Of a stretch of 64,000 bases of DNA, positions 34,121-45,728 are shown one piece after another. Below the pieces are notes generated by a model. It did not search any database. It had not been told where the DNA came from and worked only from the letters and a program-made list of their open reading frames with translations. The position numbers and the translations under genes are program-made. The DNA is from Pseudopyrenochaeta lycopersici. Its lineage: Eukaryota; Ascomycota; Dothideomycetes; Pleosporales; Pseudopyrenochaetaceae. Position 1 is the first letter of the stretch, and each line of letters begins with the position of its first letter. Location of the stretch: contig NHZP01000031.1 of assembly GCA_003313425.1 (NCBI GenBank), positions 124,001 to 188,000 of the forward strand, given 5' to 3'.

Positions 34121-35515
34121 TTTGGGTTGGTCTGGGTCGTTGTGATGGTGAGGGGGTTGTGCAATTGCGGCTGGGGTGTTGGAGCTTGCACCCTGAACGA
34201 ACTTGAGCTTAAGCTTGAGCTACGACGTCACTGTTTGCCAAGGCGCCAGACTAAAGTTGATATCGTCCTGCTAAGTCCAGCAGCAACGATTGTAAATGTC
34301 AAACGAGTGGGGAAATAGGATCTATGACTTTTGGTTAGGCGAGAATAAATTCTTCGAGTAGTATGGTCCACAGTATCTACTTAACACGGGCAAGCGTGCT
34401 ATCAGTGAGGCCCAAATGCGACCAGAACGAGCTACTCAGATGGGATTTATTTCGGCAGCAAGTCTTGGGCAAAAAATTCAAAAGGCTGTTCTCGCTATTC
34501 AAACGGCTCAGCAGAGGTGGACTAAGCAAGGTATAGAATATTTGAGCCACCAGCATTGTGCGAATCAACGGTCCTCGGATTTGAGCACCAATATTAACAC
34601 GTAAGCAATGATCGTGACATGTGAACTGCGCTATTGGGCTGACTCCGATTCTGACTTCAATTCCATTTTTCGCGCCGCGGGAAATCATGGACGCATGTGA
34701 TGAGGATCGTCAAACCTCGGGCACCCGAGGTGAGGCGGCCTTGAAGATTTCGAGTTGGATGCGTCAAGAAGTGCCTTCGATCTAAAGAGAAGAACTCGTC
34801 CAATCACCAGGTCAGTCCTATAGCCTCGGTGAGGTGACGGTGTTAAGACATGGCCTTCAAGAGTGGAACCGCGACACTTGACGAATGCATACAACAACCT
34901 TCAGTTCACCCGATGGATGCCAGCAGGATGTAGATCACTTTTTAATCATCTTAGAACTGGTCACTCCACATCAACGCAGTGATAAGACTGGACTAGAACC
35001 CTTAAGTCTGAGCCTAGGTATTGAGTATGGCACAGCATCTGCATACCAAATCACCGGGCTGTTGTGATGCGGGGGATGAACATGTGTCAATGAGGTGGAA
35101 TCCTGCCAGGCATTCTATAGATCACATACCCACATCAATGTGGGGATTCGACAATCTTGGATGACCATTTATGTAGAAGCTTGCGAGAATTTTCGTTAGA
35201 TGATAATCCATAGAGTCTAGGTCCGACAAAGCTGGCTCCGCATCCTTGGTGAGCCGGATCACAGGCAGGAAGGAGTTTTCCGCACGGTGGAGCCGTAATA
35301 TCAACGGCTGACCCGGTCGTATGGTTGGAACCGCCGTGTGACGGCAGGGAATAACACACTGCTCGATGCCCAGCTGATAAAAGCACCCAAAACCGAGATT
35401 ATGGTCTGGCTGATGGGTAGTAATGGCTAACCTGACTGAACCATTGATAGTTCACCTTCCTTGTTTTGACAGCCACGCCTCAAACATCTTAAAGATTAGC
35501 TCACTCTCTCCAAAG

Positions 35516-35523
35516 TTACGTAA
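35516..35523. promoter_or_regulatory. TTACGTAA palindrome (bZIP/Yap-type site)
   Basis: Perfect 8 bp palindrome inside the 10 bp palindrome GTTACGTAAC. It matches the binding consensus of Yap/C-EBP-type bZIP proteins. It lies about 1.4 kb upstream of the thioredoxin start; use is unproven. Confidence 0.3.
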
Positions 35524-35943
35524 CTCACATGCGATTCTCTTCTTTTGTAGCTTTTCTCCACTTTGAAGACGCACAGGGACAATGACAATTACAAGGACCG
35601 AGCCCTCGGAAGGTTGTAGCAAAAGCCTCTGACTTCTTCTCAAGTGTGGTCACTCTCACGTACTCTAGATCGATCTTCTCAATGCGGGGACTGTTAGATT
35701 ACTTATCTCCAGATTTTGTCAATGCAAGCGCTTCACATGCAGCACTCACTGGGCCTACCAGAAGATCTGATAGCAGTTGATCATCCTCTCAGAGTTAGAG
35801 GAAGAATAGGTCTCATTCTGTAGATCTCTCACGTGTTGCTCTCTAGATTATTAAGGGAAAGTTGGCATCGCAAAAGTACGTTGGTGAGCTGACAGATCTT
35901 CCCTCCCCAACGCACCCAATTGATGCAAGATGACATCCCCACA

Positions 35944-35973
35944 ATTACAATTCCCCATAATTGTAATATATAA
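35944..35973. repeat. Perfect 9 bp inverted repeat followed by a TATA box
   Basis: Arms ATTACAATT and AATTGTAAT are separated by the 6-base loop CCCCAT. TATATAAATG follows immediately. The arrangement is that of a hairpin or operator-like element beside a core promoter, but no gene follows on either strand within several hundred bases. Confidence 0.45.
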
Positions 35974-36512
35974 ATGCTGGATCATGCTAAAGGCATCGGG
36001 AACCCCCGAGATTCTCAAGATAGGGTAAATCATGCATTGCTCCAAACAGTTGGTTGAGCATCAGGGATCCAATAGACGCTTACAAGTGTTGGAGTTCCAT
36101 TACATCTGAGCTCTTGCAAAAATTCCACCCCCGTCTTTGCGAGATCAGCCACTGTCTCGCTTGTAGATAAAACGACCCCGATAAGATTTGTTCATCTCCA
36201 GCCCACACGGCTCACAATGCGCACTGTGGTTTCATTTTCTCTTCGACCTTGAGCAAAGTCGTCTCAGGCTGGGAGGGTGCCTTTTGTTTTGACAAAGTTT
36301 GAAGCCTAATCGCCACAGGCACGGTAGCATCCATGTTGATTGTCAGCCCGCTTCTCCGCGTCTGGAGTTACATTGTGGTTGGTGGCTGGCGAAGTCCGTG
36401 GCTCTAACAAGCCCTGTCTATGTGACGAAGGTGGAACAGTAGGTACCCATAATATCAACACCGCTCCACTAGTGGTTTGTAATAGGTCCCTTTCTTTATC
36501 GTCTTATTGGAG

Positions 36513-36520
36513 TTACGTAA
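36513..36520. promoter_or_regulatory. Second TTACGTAA palindrome
   Basis: Identical 8 bp core to the site at 35516, about 1 kb away in the same gene-free stretch. Role unproven. Confidence 0.3.
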
Positions 36521-37459
36521 TTCAGTGTTGTTGCGGTTCGCGTCTACACTAGAGAGAAGGTCATCGCACTTTCGTCCAAAAATCGGAACCGGGAAGGCGC
36601 GTTCCGTAGGAGCTCATGCATAACTCGGAGTTTCCTCATGTCTAATTGTACAGTGACCATGCTGGATTTCTCACCTGTGTCTCGCCTGAGTTAGTTTCAT
36701 CATCTCGTGATGATCTAGATGGGCGCCAATAGACATCGTCACTACCCGAAGAGGCGGTTTTCTCAAACTTTCCAAGTAGCCTTGGGCCTTCCGTTATTCG
36801 TATCACTACGTCTTGCCCTCCCTTCGGTAAGCTAGATCAAAACTTGTGTAGTGCATCACAGGGAACTAAGAATGCGCCACAGGAGAGGATATGGAGCCAA
36901 ATTGGCTTCAACGAGAGCTGCATTGTTGATATGCCCGACATGATTACGACGGGAATGCTTTGTTTGTGGGAAATAACCAAAACACCAAATGCGTCTATAG
37001 AAGTGTGCGAAAGGGTATAAATGAGTAACAAAAGTTGTACTACTCTAATGAAGAACATGCGAAATATATCGTTTATCATAGCACTCGTTTGCGGTTAAAA
37101 ATAGACAAAATGTCGTGGAGATGTTGGTACAATTCGACTTCAGTAGCCTCGAAGCGATGTATTGGCGTTGGTGAACATGCACTCCTCCTATGCGATGCGA
37201 GCCTTTCTGCTTATTGCTTCTTTGTTGAAAAGTGATAGCAGATTTCGGTACCTGTGACCGACAGCTAGGATGCGTACATCCAGCACAAAACATGTTCGCA
37301 AACCGCACGAGTGACCGTGTACGTGCTGTGCAAAATCCTCAGGAAGTGCCGTGCAACTTTTCGAGTCGCGTCATCACCAATTGTGCCATCGCACTACCGC
37401 AGGGGGTATAATTTCCTCCGCCAGGAATCCGTAGCATGTGTCGCTACGATGATGGTTGC

Positions 37460-38578
37460 TCATATTGCGGTATGCTGAGCTGAATACTTGTCCATCATGC
37501 TGAAGACCAAGTTGTTGTTGACGTAACAATTTTGGTCGGGAGCGCGACACCCAAGATCAGCCTCCAGCTCTGGTCCGACATTTGATCGCATCGTCCGAAT
37601 AATGTTGGCTGCATCTACACAAGAAGAAGTGCTGTAGTATGTGACAGGCTCCGAAACGTAGTTATACTCGTTCGGGTACGTCCAGGAATTATTGTAGGGT
37701 TGCTCGTATGGATAGCTGTACTGAACGTCTTCGGCCTTGATCTCAGCGCCTGATGGGGTAATTGGTGCGGTGTAGAACGGTGCAGGATACGACACCGGTG
37801 GAGGCGTTCCCATACTTGACACCATTGAGCTAGGACTAGGCGAGTCACAGCAACTCAGCGCCGTCGGTCGAGATGCGGGGATGGTGAGTGGTGGGACTGA
37901 AGGAAGGTGTCTGGGCAAAGAAGTCGCCCTGGAATGAGAGGGTGTCGGCGAACTTGTGGACGAGACCATGTTACAAGTGATCCTGCGTTCCAGCATGGCG
38001 TTGAGAGTAGGAGCCGATGAAATTTGATCGTAAGATCTATCCGAAGGCCCGCCCAGAGCTGCCATAACTTCCGGCTCGGATACGCCGCGTTCGTGAAGAA
38101 GCGCCCGGAGCTTCCTGTTTTCATCGAGAACCTTTCTTGCCGCACTTTGAATCTCGGAGGAGGCTTCGATGCCAACTTGTTCACAGCTTCGAATCTTAGC
38201 TTCAAGCTCCTGTAGGTACTCTTTACGCCGAGCACGTGAACGTCCTGTGGAAAACACTATTAGCATCAAGCGCAGCTTGAAGTTGAGGGCATCCAAGATG
38301 ATCAAAGCCGTGCCGACGAACGATGGGCTTCTCTTCAACCAGGATTTCGCATTGCAAAGCAGTTGCGCAACATCATTGGATCTTTGCAAGGTACAGTTAT
38401 GAAAAGCGCAGATGCGAAAGGGCGCCATCAATAATTGGTTGATTAAAGACGAGAAAGGCTTACTCTGGTTGTCGCGAATCCGAGCAAGATTCTGGGCTTT
38501 GTGCTAGAGAGCTGTTAGCAGGAAGTTCCACCTGATGAGTTGCACAGCATCTCGTACCGAAGTTCGCAGGTCACTCAT
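37460..38578 (-). CDS. bZIP transcription factor with N-terminal basic region
   Basis: Three exons, 38578-38558, 38503-38464 and 38244-37460, are joined by introns of 54 and 219 bp (GTACGA...CTCTAG, GTAAGC...CCACAG) in matching phase, giving 281 residues. The start reads MSDLRTSHKAQNLARIRDNQ and the next exon continues RRSRARRKEYLQELEAKIRS. This gives a full bZIP basic region (N-x-A-R-I-R-x-x-Q-R-R-S-R-A-R-R) at the very N terminus, followed by a zipper ending ENRKLRALLHERGV. The remainder is Ser/Pro/Tyr-rich and disordered, and probably activates transcription. The intron splits the basic region in the codon right after DNQ. The neighbour on the other side of a 637 bp shared promoter is a membrane-protein gene. 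Targets are unknown. Confidence 0.9.
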
Positions 38579-39215
38579 GATGATGTTTATTACGAAGAAG
38601 CGGTGGTGAACCGGAGTTGATGATGGGAGATCTCGATGGGCCCGAGGTTAGTTGCGTTATCATGCTGGAGAGCATATCTTCAGAAGGATGGCACCAGGTA
38701 GATCTTAAACTAGAGGGAACGAGAGTGCCGCCAGTACCCAGACCAAGTTGGAAGGTTAATCCCAGCTAGTCTGTGCATTGGAAAGTGTAGGGGTTAGAGT
38801 ATGCCTCACCGTCTAGGGCGGCCGCAGTCAGGACGGTCCGAGCGGACAAGCTCCGATGGTAGACGCATTTTGGCGAGGATGAAATTTTCGGCTTGCATCG
38901 CTAACATGCTGAGCTAGCGTAACGTTACACCGTAAGCGGATGATGCGCCGTTAGCTTCAGGAGCTGCTAGCGAACATTGCACGTGACTGTACGGCCTCAG
39001 CTCCATCCTTCGGAAATTGTGAGAGAAGGAGGTTTTCAGCTGCGCCTCGATACCACGTCGCAGCATCAGTATTAGGTGTCATCATCTTCACTGGCCTCTG
39101 CGAGCTTCGAATTTGTTGTCAGTCTTTGTCGACATTGCCAGGACAACTCCAACACCACTCTCACCAGGCCCAAAGCCGTCCGTAATTCCCCGGCGACGAC
39201 TCCGACATTGCTGAC
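38579..39215. promoter_or_regulatory. Shared divergent promoter, bZIP / AIG1-like gene
   Basis: Contains the 10 bp palindrome GTAACGTTAC at 38919-38928 and an E-box CACGTGAC near 38980. These are candidate sites for bZIP or bHLH regulators of either gene. Confidence 0.4.
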
Positions 39216-40176
39216 ATGGCTGTCGGCCCACGAATAACTGCGCCATATACGGGGACTTTCGACCCCACATACAGATTCGTTACGTCCTGGATCTTACCGC
39301 CTGGTGTTCTCTTTGGTCTTAGGGCGCTGCTCTCTCTGTACGCCTTCGCAACCTTGTTCACCATCTTTGGTTGGAATGGCAGCCATGGCATGTCGGAGGC
39401 GTCACGGCACTCCTTCTCTTACTTTACGCATTTGACCTACTGGGGCCTTGCATTCTACTATGCGTTTAGCGCCATTCATACAGGTAGTTACTGGCTCACC
39501 GGTTCTCCATTTCTGGCGCGATGGCCCAAGGCGCTACAGATTGCCCATAGCATGTTCTACTCTACAGTAGTGGTCTACCCCTGGATCGTTACAGGTAAGT
39601 CTACTCTTGCACTTTATATTTAAATGAATTCTGGGTCACTTTACTATGTGATGGGCTACTAAACGTTTTAAAACTCTCGATGAGGATTGATTCCGCTACA
39701 TCTACTGACCTATTATAGCTGTCTACTGGGGGCTTCTCGCACCTGGACGCTTCCCGTCGGCATTTGCTCTCTGGTCGAACACATCTCAACATGCTCTCAA
39801 TTCGTTCTATGCTTTCTTCGAGATTTTCTTCCCTCGAACTGAGCCTTTGCCATGGCTTGACATCTTCCCAACCATCATCCTCTTGGCTCTCTACCTCGGT
39901 CTAGCGTATGTTACACACGCAACTGAGGGATTTTACGTTTATGATTTTCTCGATCTCCAAGAAAACTCGTCAGGCATCGTCGCTGCCTATATTATTGGTA
40001 TTTTGGTCGGCGCCATCATCATTTTCTTGATAGTTAGATACCTCATCATGTTGCGTGTCTGGGTCACGGAGAAGAAGTTGGGTAAGACTGGGAAATTCTC
40101 GAGTCGCGGGAGAATGGGAACGATGAATGAGGAAGCGGGAAAGAACCTTCCACTGCACGATGTCCGTTCAATGTAA
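39216..40176 (+). CDS. FAR-17a/AIG1-like multi-spanning membrane protein
   Basis: Exons 39216-39594 and 39719-40176 are separated by a 124 bp intron (GTAAGT...TTATAG, phase 1), which restores PWIVTAVYWGLLAPGRFPS and gives 278 residues. Six or so hydrophobic helices are visible. They include LPPGVLFGLRALLSLYAFAT, YWGLAFYYAFSAIHTGSYW, IFPTIILLALYLGLAYVTHA and AYIIGILVGAIIIFLIVRYL. The motif NTSQHALNSFYAFFEIFF resembles the conserved N/H stretch of the FAR-17a/AIG1 family, whose animal members hydrolyse fatty-acid esters of hydroxy fatty acids using Thr and His residues. The C-terminal tail is basic and cytosolic. The family call is moderate and the activity is inferred only. Confidence 0.75.
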
Positions 40177-43100
40177 TGCTTATTTTTGGGTGCTTGGAAG
40201 GACCGACCTTGAAATTTTCTAATCGTAATACTTTCTTTACAGCAGATTACTGTCAATATTACATGTTTAGAAGAACGTTACCCATTTCTCCTTAAACAAT
40301 TCACCGATTGCCCCTCCGCGCAATACCCCTGCTTGCTTTTCATCAGACAATGATCGAACAGCTCGAATCCCTGACAATCTTGGCATTTGAAGCCACCACC
40401 ACTTTGCCAGGCCGCCTCGACCCCTCGCAGCGCTCATCCATGCGTTGTCAACCCCGGCTCCTGCATGCTTGCTTCTTTTCGTTAATTACATCCAGTGACC
40501 ATTAGCTTACTATAACCCCACTCCGACTACTTGCGCAATCTGGCAGCGGCTGGACGGTTACTAGGTTTGGACTGTCGAGGCCTTGTTGCTGCATCTTGAA
40601 TCATACCGAGGTCATCAACACTGGGATTGGTGCAAAGCTTCATGTCCAAGGGAATGTATCAACTGACTCAGAACACTTTCTTTTGGCGATGTACTCGACA
40701 ACGCGACCCTTCTGAAGCTGACACTTTCTCGTCTAGAGTGCGCTGGTTCCACCAGGGCCGATTGGGCCGTTGCCAGCCTTAACAGGGCCGATGCCAATAG
40801 GAAGGAGGATGCCGCAATTGCCCCACTACAGGTGTCCCGGTGTTGATCACACGCAAAGCAGCCACAAGTTGTTGCGGCTGCAATCCGTGTCGGGGGCAGT
40901 CGAAGTGGAGGGTCGGTTGCTCCACATCCAATGAACTGTGCTTGACGCGAGACAAACGCATCCAATAGATATCACACGTGAGATGGAGCCAGCCAATAGA
41001 CATATACATATGAAGATGAGAAAAGTGGAAGCCGACTTGTTCGTATACAAACAGGCAGATGCAACCATCACACATGGATGTGGACCGTAATAGGTAAGGT
41101 CGTCGAACACAAGAGCAAGCTTCTAGAAAGAGCCTAAACCTTGCTAAACAACGCCCGCAGGTCGCCCGCAGGTTGCCCACGACAGATTTCGGGTTCTCTG
41201 AACAGTGATTGGACAGTCGCTGTATCGCGCAGAATTTTCATCGTTTTTGAGAGCTTTATGAAGTCATGTTATTGGACTCTCTAAGCCGGCCAAGATCGAT
41301 ATCAGGAGTGTTACGTAGGGCTGGGGCAATTCTCGACGCACTTCCACGAGGCACACTGTGCCTGGCATGACATTGCCACACATAGTCGCCTGTTCCACCC
41401 TAACTGGGGATGGTGTTTAGATTGAGTCGCCGGCATACGTACAGTAGCCCTGTGCTCCCTCGAGTGGGAGGGCGTTTGGCCTATCTTTTGTGTGGCTCGC
41501 AATAGTTCGTCAAAAGTCGTTGAGTACCATCGGCTGTGAGTGCCCACTTGGGAAGTGTCGCCGCGTGTCATCCCGCCCCTCAGCTAACAACTGTCTGGAG
41601 TGGGGTTTCAAACCTCTGAGCTGACAGTGAATTGGCCGTCGCCTTACGCAACGCCGCACTTCCTTGGTGACGTTGATCGACGCATGGCGCGGGCACTGCT
41701 CCATGAGCCTTATTTGCCTGGCGATCATTGTATATGTTCCTGAAAGATTGGCTCCACATCGCAGTGCAACATAACACTCAAAGATTTGCGAAAGAGGATC
41801 ACGATCTTCAAAACAAAGTTTCATGGCCAAGAAAGGCTGAGGTATCTCCATCAGTTCTCAATTTGCATATTGCGTACACGCCTGCGTACTCTGAGAGGAA
41901 TCGTAAGACATCATTGACCAGAGATTGTGGAATTGGTCCACCAAAGTTGGTTTGGACCCGAAAAACGGTGTCTTTACGGTGCTTTCGGGCCCGCCCGGGC
42001 TTCTATTCATACCGTAGAAGTTTGCTATGCAGCCACACAGACCTTTTCTCGCAGAAGAACCCTGGGATACCCCATTCTACTGGAACGGGACAGAGCTTAG
42101 CTCCCTCGAACAGTCCATAGTCCCGAAGATCATGGCAATCCTATGGACTCGCCTGTTTGACGGTGCATCATCATTTCCACTATTCCAATTCCATCCTAAA
42201 GACGGGCAACGGAAATGCGGCAATTATGCTCTTGGAACTGTGCGGCAACCCTTCTAGTGATGGCTTGCAGTAAGTCCGCTGGAATCCGAATGTTTCGAGT
42301 GAACCAAGACGGCAGGTGGCTAAGATGTCAAGTCACAAGCAGAGCCGGTTAGGACAAAATGAGACGCTGATAGCCGTCAGGGAATTTTCAACCGTTTTAG
42401 TCATGACAGCGTAGGGATCATGCCTATGCCGCATTGATGAGGCACCATACCGCGGGAATACTGACACTACTGCAAGTTGATTTACATTCCTGCCACACGA
42501 TTCGAAAATGTGTTCATCCGTTGAAACCGCGCACCATCCGCGACCCCGCGTTTTGCGAGTCAGTCTTGAGAAGAATTGACCCCTGGTACAATCGGACCAT
42601 TTGTTGCACCCCGTGGACTATCCTTAGTCTGTAAAGCTGTCCCGCTCCAAGAGAGGATCCGCCAGTTTCAGAACACGAACAGCATATGAACATCCATGAT
42701 TTGGAGGATGTCGGAAGCGCCGATGATGTTTGCAAGGATAGAGCAAGCACTTCTGACACCCGGGATCGCAATAACAACCCGTCCAGGAACCAGTCTTCCA
42801 CCCCCAGCCTCAAATTTCGTCAATCTCAGGACGGAGCACGTTGCAACCGTTCCAAAGTTGCATTGACGTGGCAAGAGCAGCACAAGCCATCCAGAAGCAG
42901 CGCAAATACCAAAGACCCTGCTGTGCGCTTGCGCCAACTGCAGCCGCTGGCATTATGACGATGCGCTTTGTTTGAAAGCTGGCTCGTTCCTGTGCTACAG
43001 ACGCAATGCCCTGAGTCTTGCAGAAAAGACGCATGTGAATTTGGCGCTAGTGACTGTCATTACTTGAAGCCACAAAAGGACGGCTCGGGACAGTGGGGGC

Positions 43101-43596
43101 GAATGAACATGGGCTAGATGATGCGGTGAATGGTTCTGAAGTCAGATGTAGGCGATGCAGTATACCTAGCCGGCTCTCTCGAGGATTTGGTCACCACATG
43201 GTGGCTTTACTGACTGGATCACAATGAATAGTACCTGGCCGCGGAGTCTGTCGTGAGTAAGTGTTGAGGGAGAGGCCTTGCAGTCCTCAGGAAGCTTGGA
43301 AGACCCACCTTTTGCGACAGCTCTTGCTTCAAAAATACATCATCCATCACATCTCTATCACAAGCTATCTTTCTAAGATCCGTGATAACGTACTAAGTCT
43401 AGGTCATAGTTGGTCTCGAAGTTCAGGCCTCGTCGAAGAACGCTTTTGGGGAAAGTTGCCGAGGTCCGGCTATTGGTGTACAAGCGCCTTTCCACCCACC
43501 CACCCGTCAGAGGACAACTCGTATTCGCAGTCCTTCAAACAACACCAACGCCACAGCATTGCGGAGAAAAACTCGGGTCCGTGGAGGAACAAAGAG
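40177..43596. other. 3.4 kb gene-poor stretch
   Basis: Several open frames of 90-180 codons exist on both strands, but none shows a recognisable domain, signal peptide or convincing splice structure. No tRNA or transposase was recognised. Confidence 0.4.
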
Positions 43597-44839
43597 ATGA
43601 TCGAAGTAATCTACATTGTTCGGCACGCAGTACGTATGAAGTCAAACATCCGACTCCACTTTGCCTCTGCACAGTCCTCTCCACCATCCCTCACCCACCC
43701 ACTACCCATGGAGCCGCGCCCGCTTCCGGGGCAGCTATTCTACAAGCCCCGTTCTTGCATCACAAGCCTCGCTTGCCTAGACACAGCTGCACGCACTGTA
43801 TCGTGAAGTCAAACTTCATGATCTCCACTTTCCCCTTTAAATGACATGCTTCCTAACGGTGAGGCGCGTTTCTAGTTTCGCGCCAACTGGTCGGTGGATC
43901 CACAGACTGGCACGTACACTGCGCTGTTGGTCAAGACGCCGACCGGGATACCCACTGATCCACCATTGACCTCGAAAGGGGTCGAGCAGTCCAAGGAGCT
44001 TGCCGAGTATCTGTGTAACATTGAGCCACCGATTGAACGGGTCTATTCCAGCCCGTTCTATCGATGTCTGCAAACTCTAAAGCCCACTACGGATAGGCTG
44101 TTTGAGGCAGGTATGGCGAAGGGGAAGATTAGGATTGATCGTGGGATTGGGTATGCAGTAATCACCAAAAGCATGTCATTGTATGACGGCGTGTTTCTGA
44201 GCAATACAGCTGATAGAGTGGAAATAGCGAGTTCTTTGGTCGGGCTAGCTGGGAGCATCCAGCGCCGCCCAATCTCCAAACACTGACTTCCCACTTTGCG
44301 CATCTGGATCAGGAGTATGCCTCTGTTCATTTACCAGCAGCAAAGGGCGAAATGATTGTAGAGCTGCACGAGCGTGTGAGGAAAGCTCTAGATCACATCG
44401 TCAACGACCTCGACAACGACGCTGAACAACCAAAGACAGTGTTACTATGCACCCATGCCGCTACCATGATTGCAGCTGGTAGGGTACTGACGGGCCAGAT
44501 GCCAGATGATCCGGATGAAGACGATTTTCAGTGCTTTACAGCTGGACTGTCGAAATATGTACGAAAAACTTCAGATCCGGAGAAGGGTGTAGCTGGCAAC
44601 TGGACTTGCGTCTTGAACTCAGAGACATCGTACCTCTCAGGAGGAGCCGAAAGAGGCTGGTAAGTGAGCAACTTTCGTCAGTCCTTCCTTCACGTTTTGC
44701 ACACAAACACGCCATCTCCATAATTGCTCGATTTGCCAGAGTGCTAATCAGCTTTTTCGCCAGGCATTTCAATGGAGAGGAAAGTTTTATTTCATTCGCA
44801 GATAACCCAATGGAGGGAGGGAACTCCCCAAAGCTATGA
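43597..44839 (+). CDS. Histidine-phosphatase (phosphoglycerate mutase-fold) protein, TFIIIC Tfc7-like
   Basis: Four exons, 43597-43629, 43876-44150, 44228-44659 and 44764-44839, give 271 residues. The introns are 246, 77 and 104 bp, with phases 0, 2 and 2. The first exon codes only MIEVIYIVRHA; the next starts FRANWSVDPQTGTYT. Together they form the N-terminal phosphohistidine motif, RHA rather than the usual RHG. PTGIPTDPPLTSKGVEQSKE and RVYSSPFYRCLQT follow. Exon 3 begins GEFFGRASWEHPAPP and includes the second catalytic-type histidine in LLCTHAATMIAAGR. The last exon restores ERGWHFNGEESFISF. Fungal proteins of this kind are related to the tau55/Tfc7 subunit of TFIIIC, but many are free-standing phosphatase-fold proteins. 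Which applies cannot be settled here. Confidence 0.85.
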
Positions 44840-45728
44840 AGCAGCCTAGACGCAGAAGCATGATGCGATAGAAACGGTGACAAGGTGCAGGAACAAGACG
44901 GCAAACATTTTTGGTATTAGAGACTCATGAAAGGCTTTGGGAAATATCATAGACTATGAAGATACCCCGTCCATGCGCAGTAGACAAATGCACAAAAGAA
45001 TACAAGTCAAGAGTAAATAAACATCCGTTTACAACTAATGCTCATTTGCAATTGGAACACGAAAAGCAGCCGCGCTCCTAAGAATCGCGCAAGCAAAGAA
45101 CAAACTAGGGTTGACAAAGGCCTCAGCGAGGCACGGAAGAATCGTTCCCACAAACATATGGCGTCGTCTGTACGCAGGGTGGCACAACACGTCCAAATAA
45201 GCTCATGGGAGGATCCCAGAGCCACTTTTACTCCACAACCCCTACCCATATCGGCAATGTACCGACATCCAGGATTCAACAAGAATTGCATCAGCTCGCT
45301 TCTGGGCTTCCGAACCCATCTCTGAGGCCGCACAACGTTGTGGCGCGGGAGGGGAGGGGGGTGGGCCGTGGCATGTTTTCGACCCAGATGTGAGTTCGCC
45401 GCGCGGTTGTGCCCTGCTGGTGGGGATCGCCAGCCGGGTAGGGCCCGGACAGGTGCCGACCGCGAACCAGCTTTAAGGGCCCCGTCGCGCGCTGGAAAAA
45501 TCCGGGGAAGTGGAAGCTTGCTGATGGCTTTGCCGGTTCGTGTTATTTGAAGAGGGGTTGGGGGGGAGAAATAAAGAGGAGGATGCGCGACATTTGACTT
45601 TCTTTTGGAGCTTCAAAAGGCCACTCGTATCGCGGAACAGCGCCGCACCGTCGAAATCCTACGCTGCCCCCTCGACGCCTAATAACAAAGGCAGCCATTG
45701 TGCAGTCTATCTGGTTGCCGTCTTCAAG
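44840..45728. other. Intergenic, tautomerase promoter
   Basis: No gene is supported. The part near 45340-45560 is G-rich (GGGAGGGGAGGGGGGTGGG and GGGGTTGGGGGGGAG). Confidence 0.5.

Larger units (their letters stand above)
34121..37459. other. 3.3 kb gene-poor stretch
   Basis: No open frame here has a recognisable domain. It contains a hairpin next to a TATA box (35944-35973) and two TTACGTAA palindromes (35516-35523 and 36513-36520), listed separately. No intact transposon was seen. Confidence 0.45.

Noticed and set aside
41570..41720. Possible tRNA at AGCTCAG...GGTTTGAAACCCC (minus strand)
   Set aside because: The D-arm-like and T-arm-like words are adjacent, leaving no room for an anticodon arm, and TTTGAAA is not a proper T loop.
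34121..43596. Intact transposon or provirus
   Set aside because: No transposase, reverse transcriptase or integrase motif was seen in any frame, and no terminal repeats could be paired.
43261..43806. 181-codon frame overlapping the first exon and intron of the histidine-phosphatase gene
   Set aside because: It runs through the 246 bp intron in another frame and lacks any domain.
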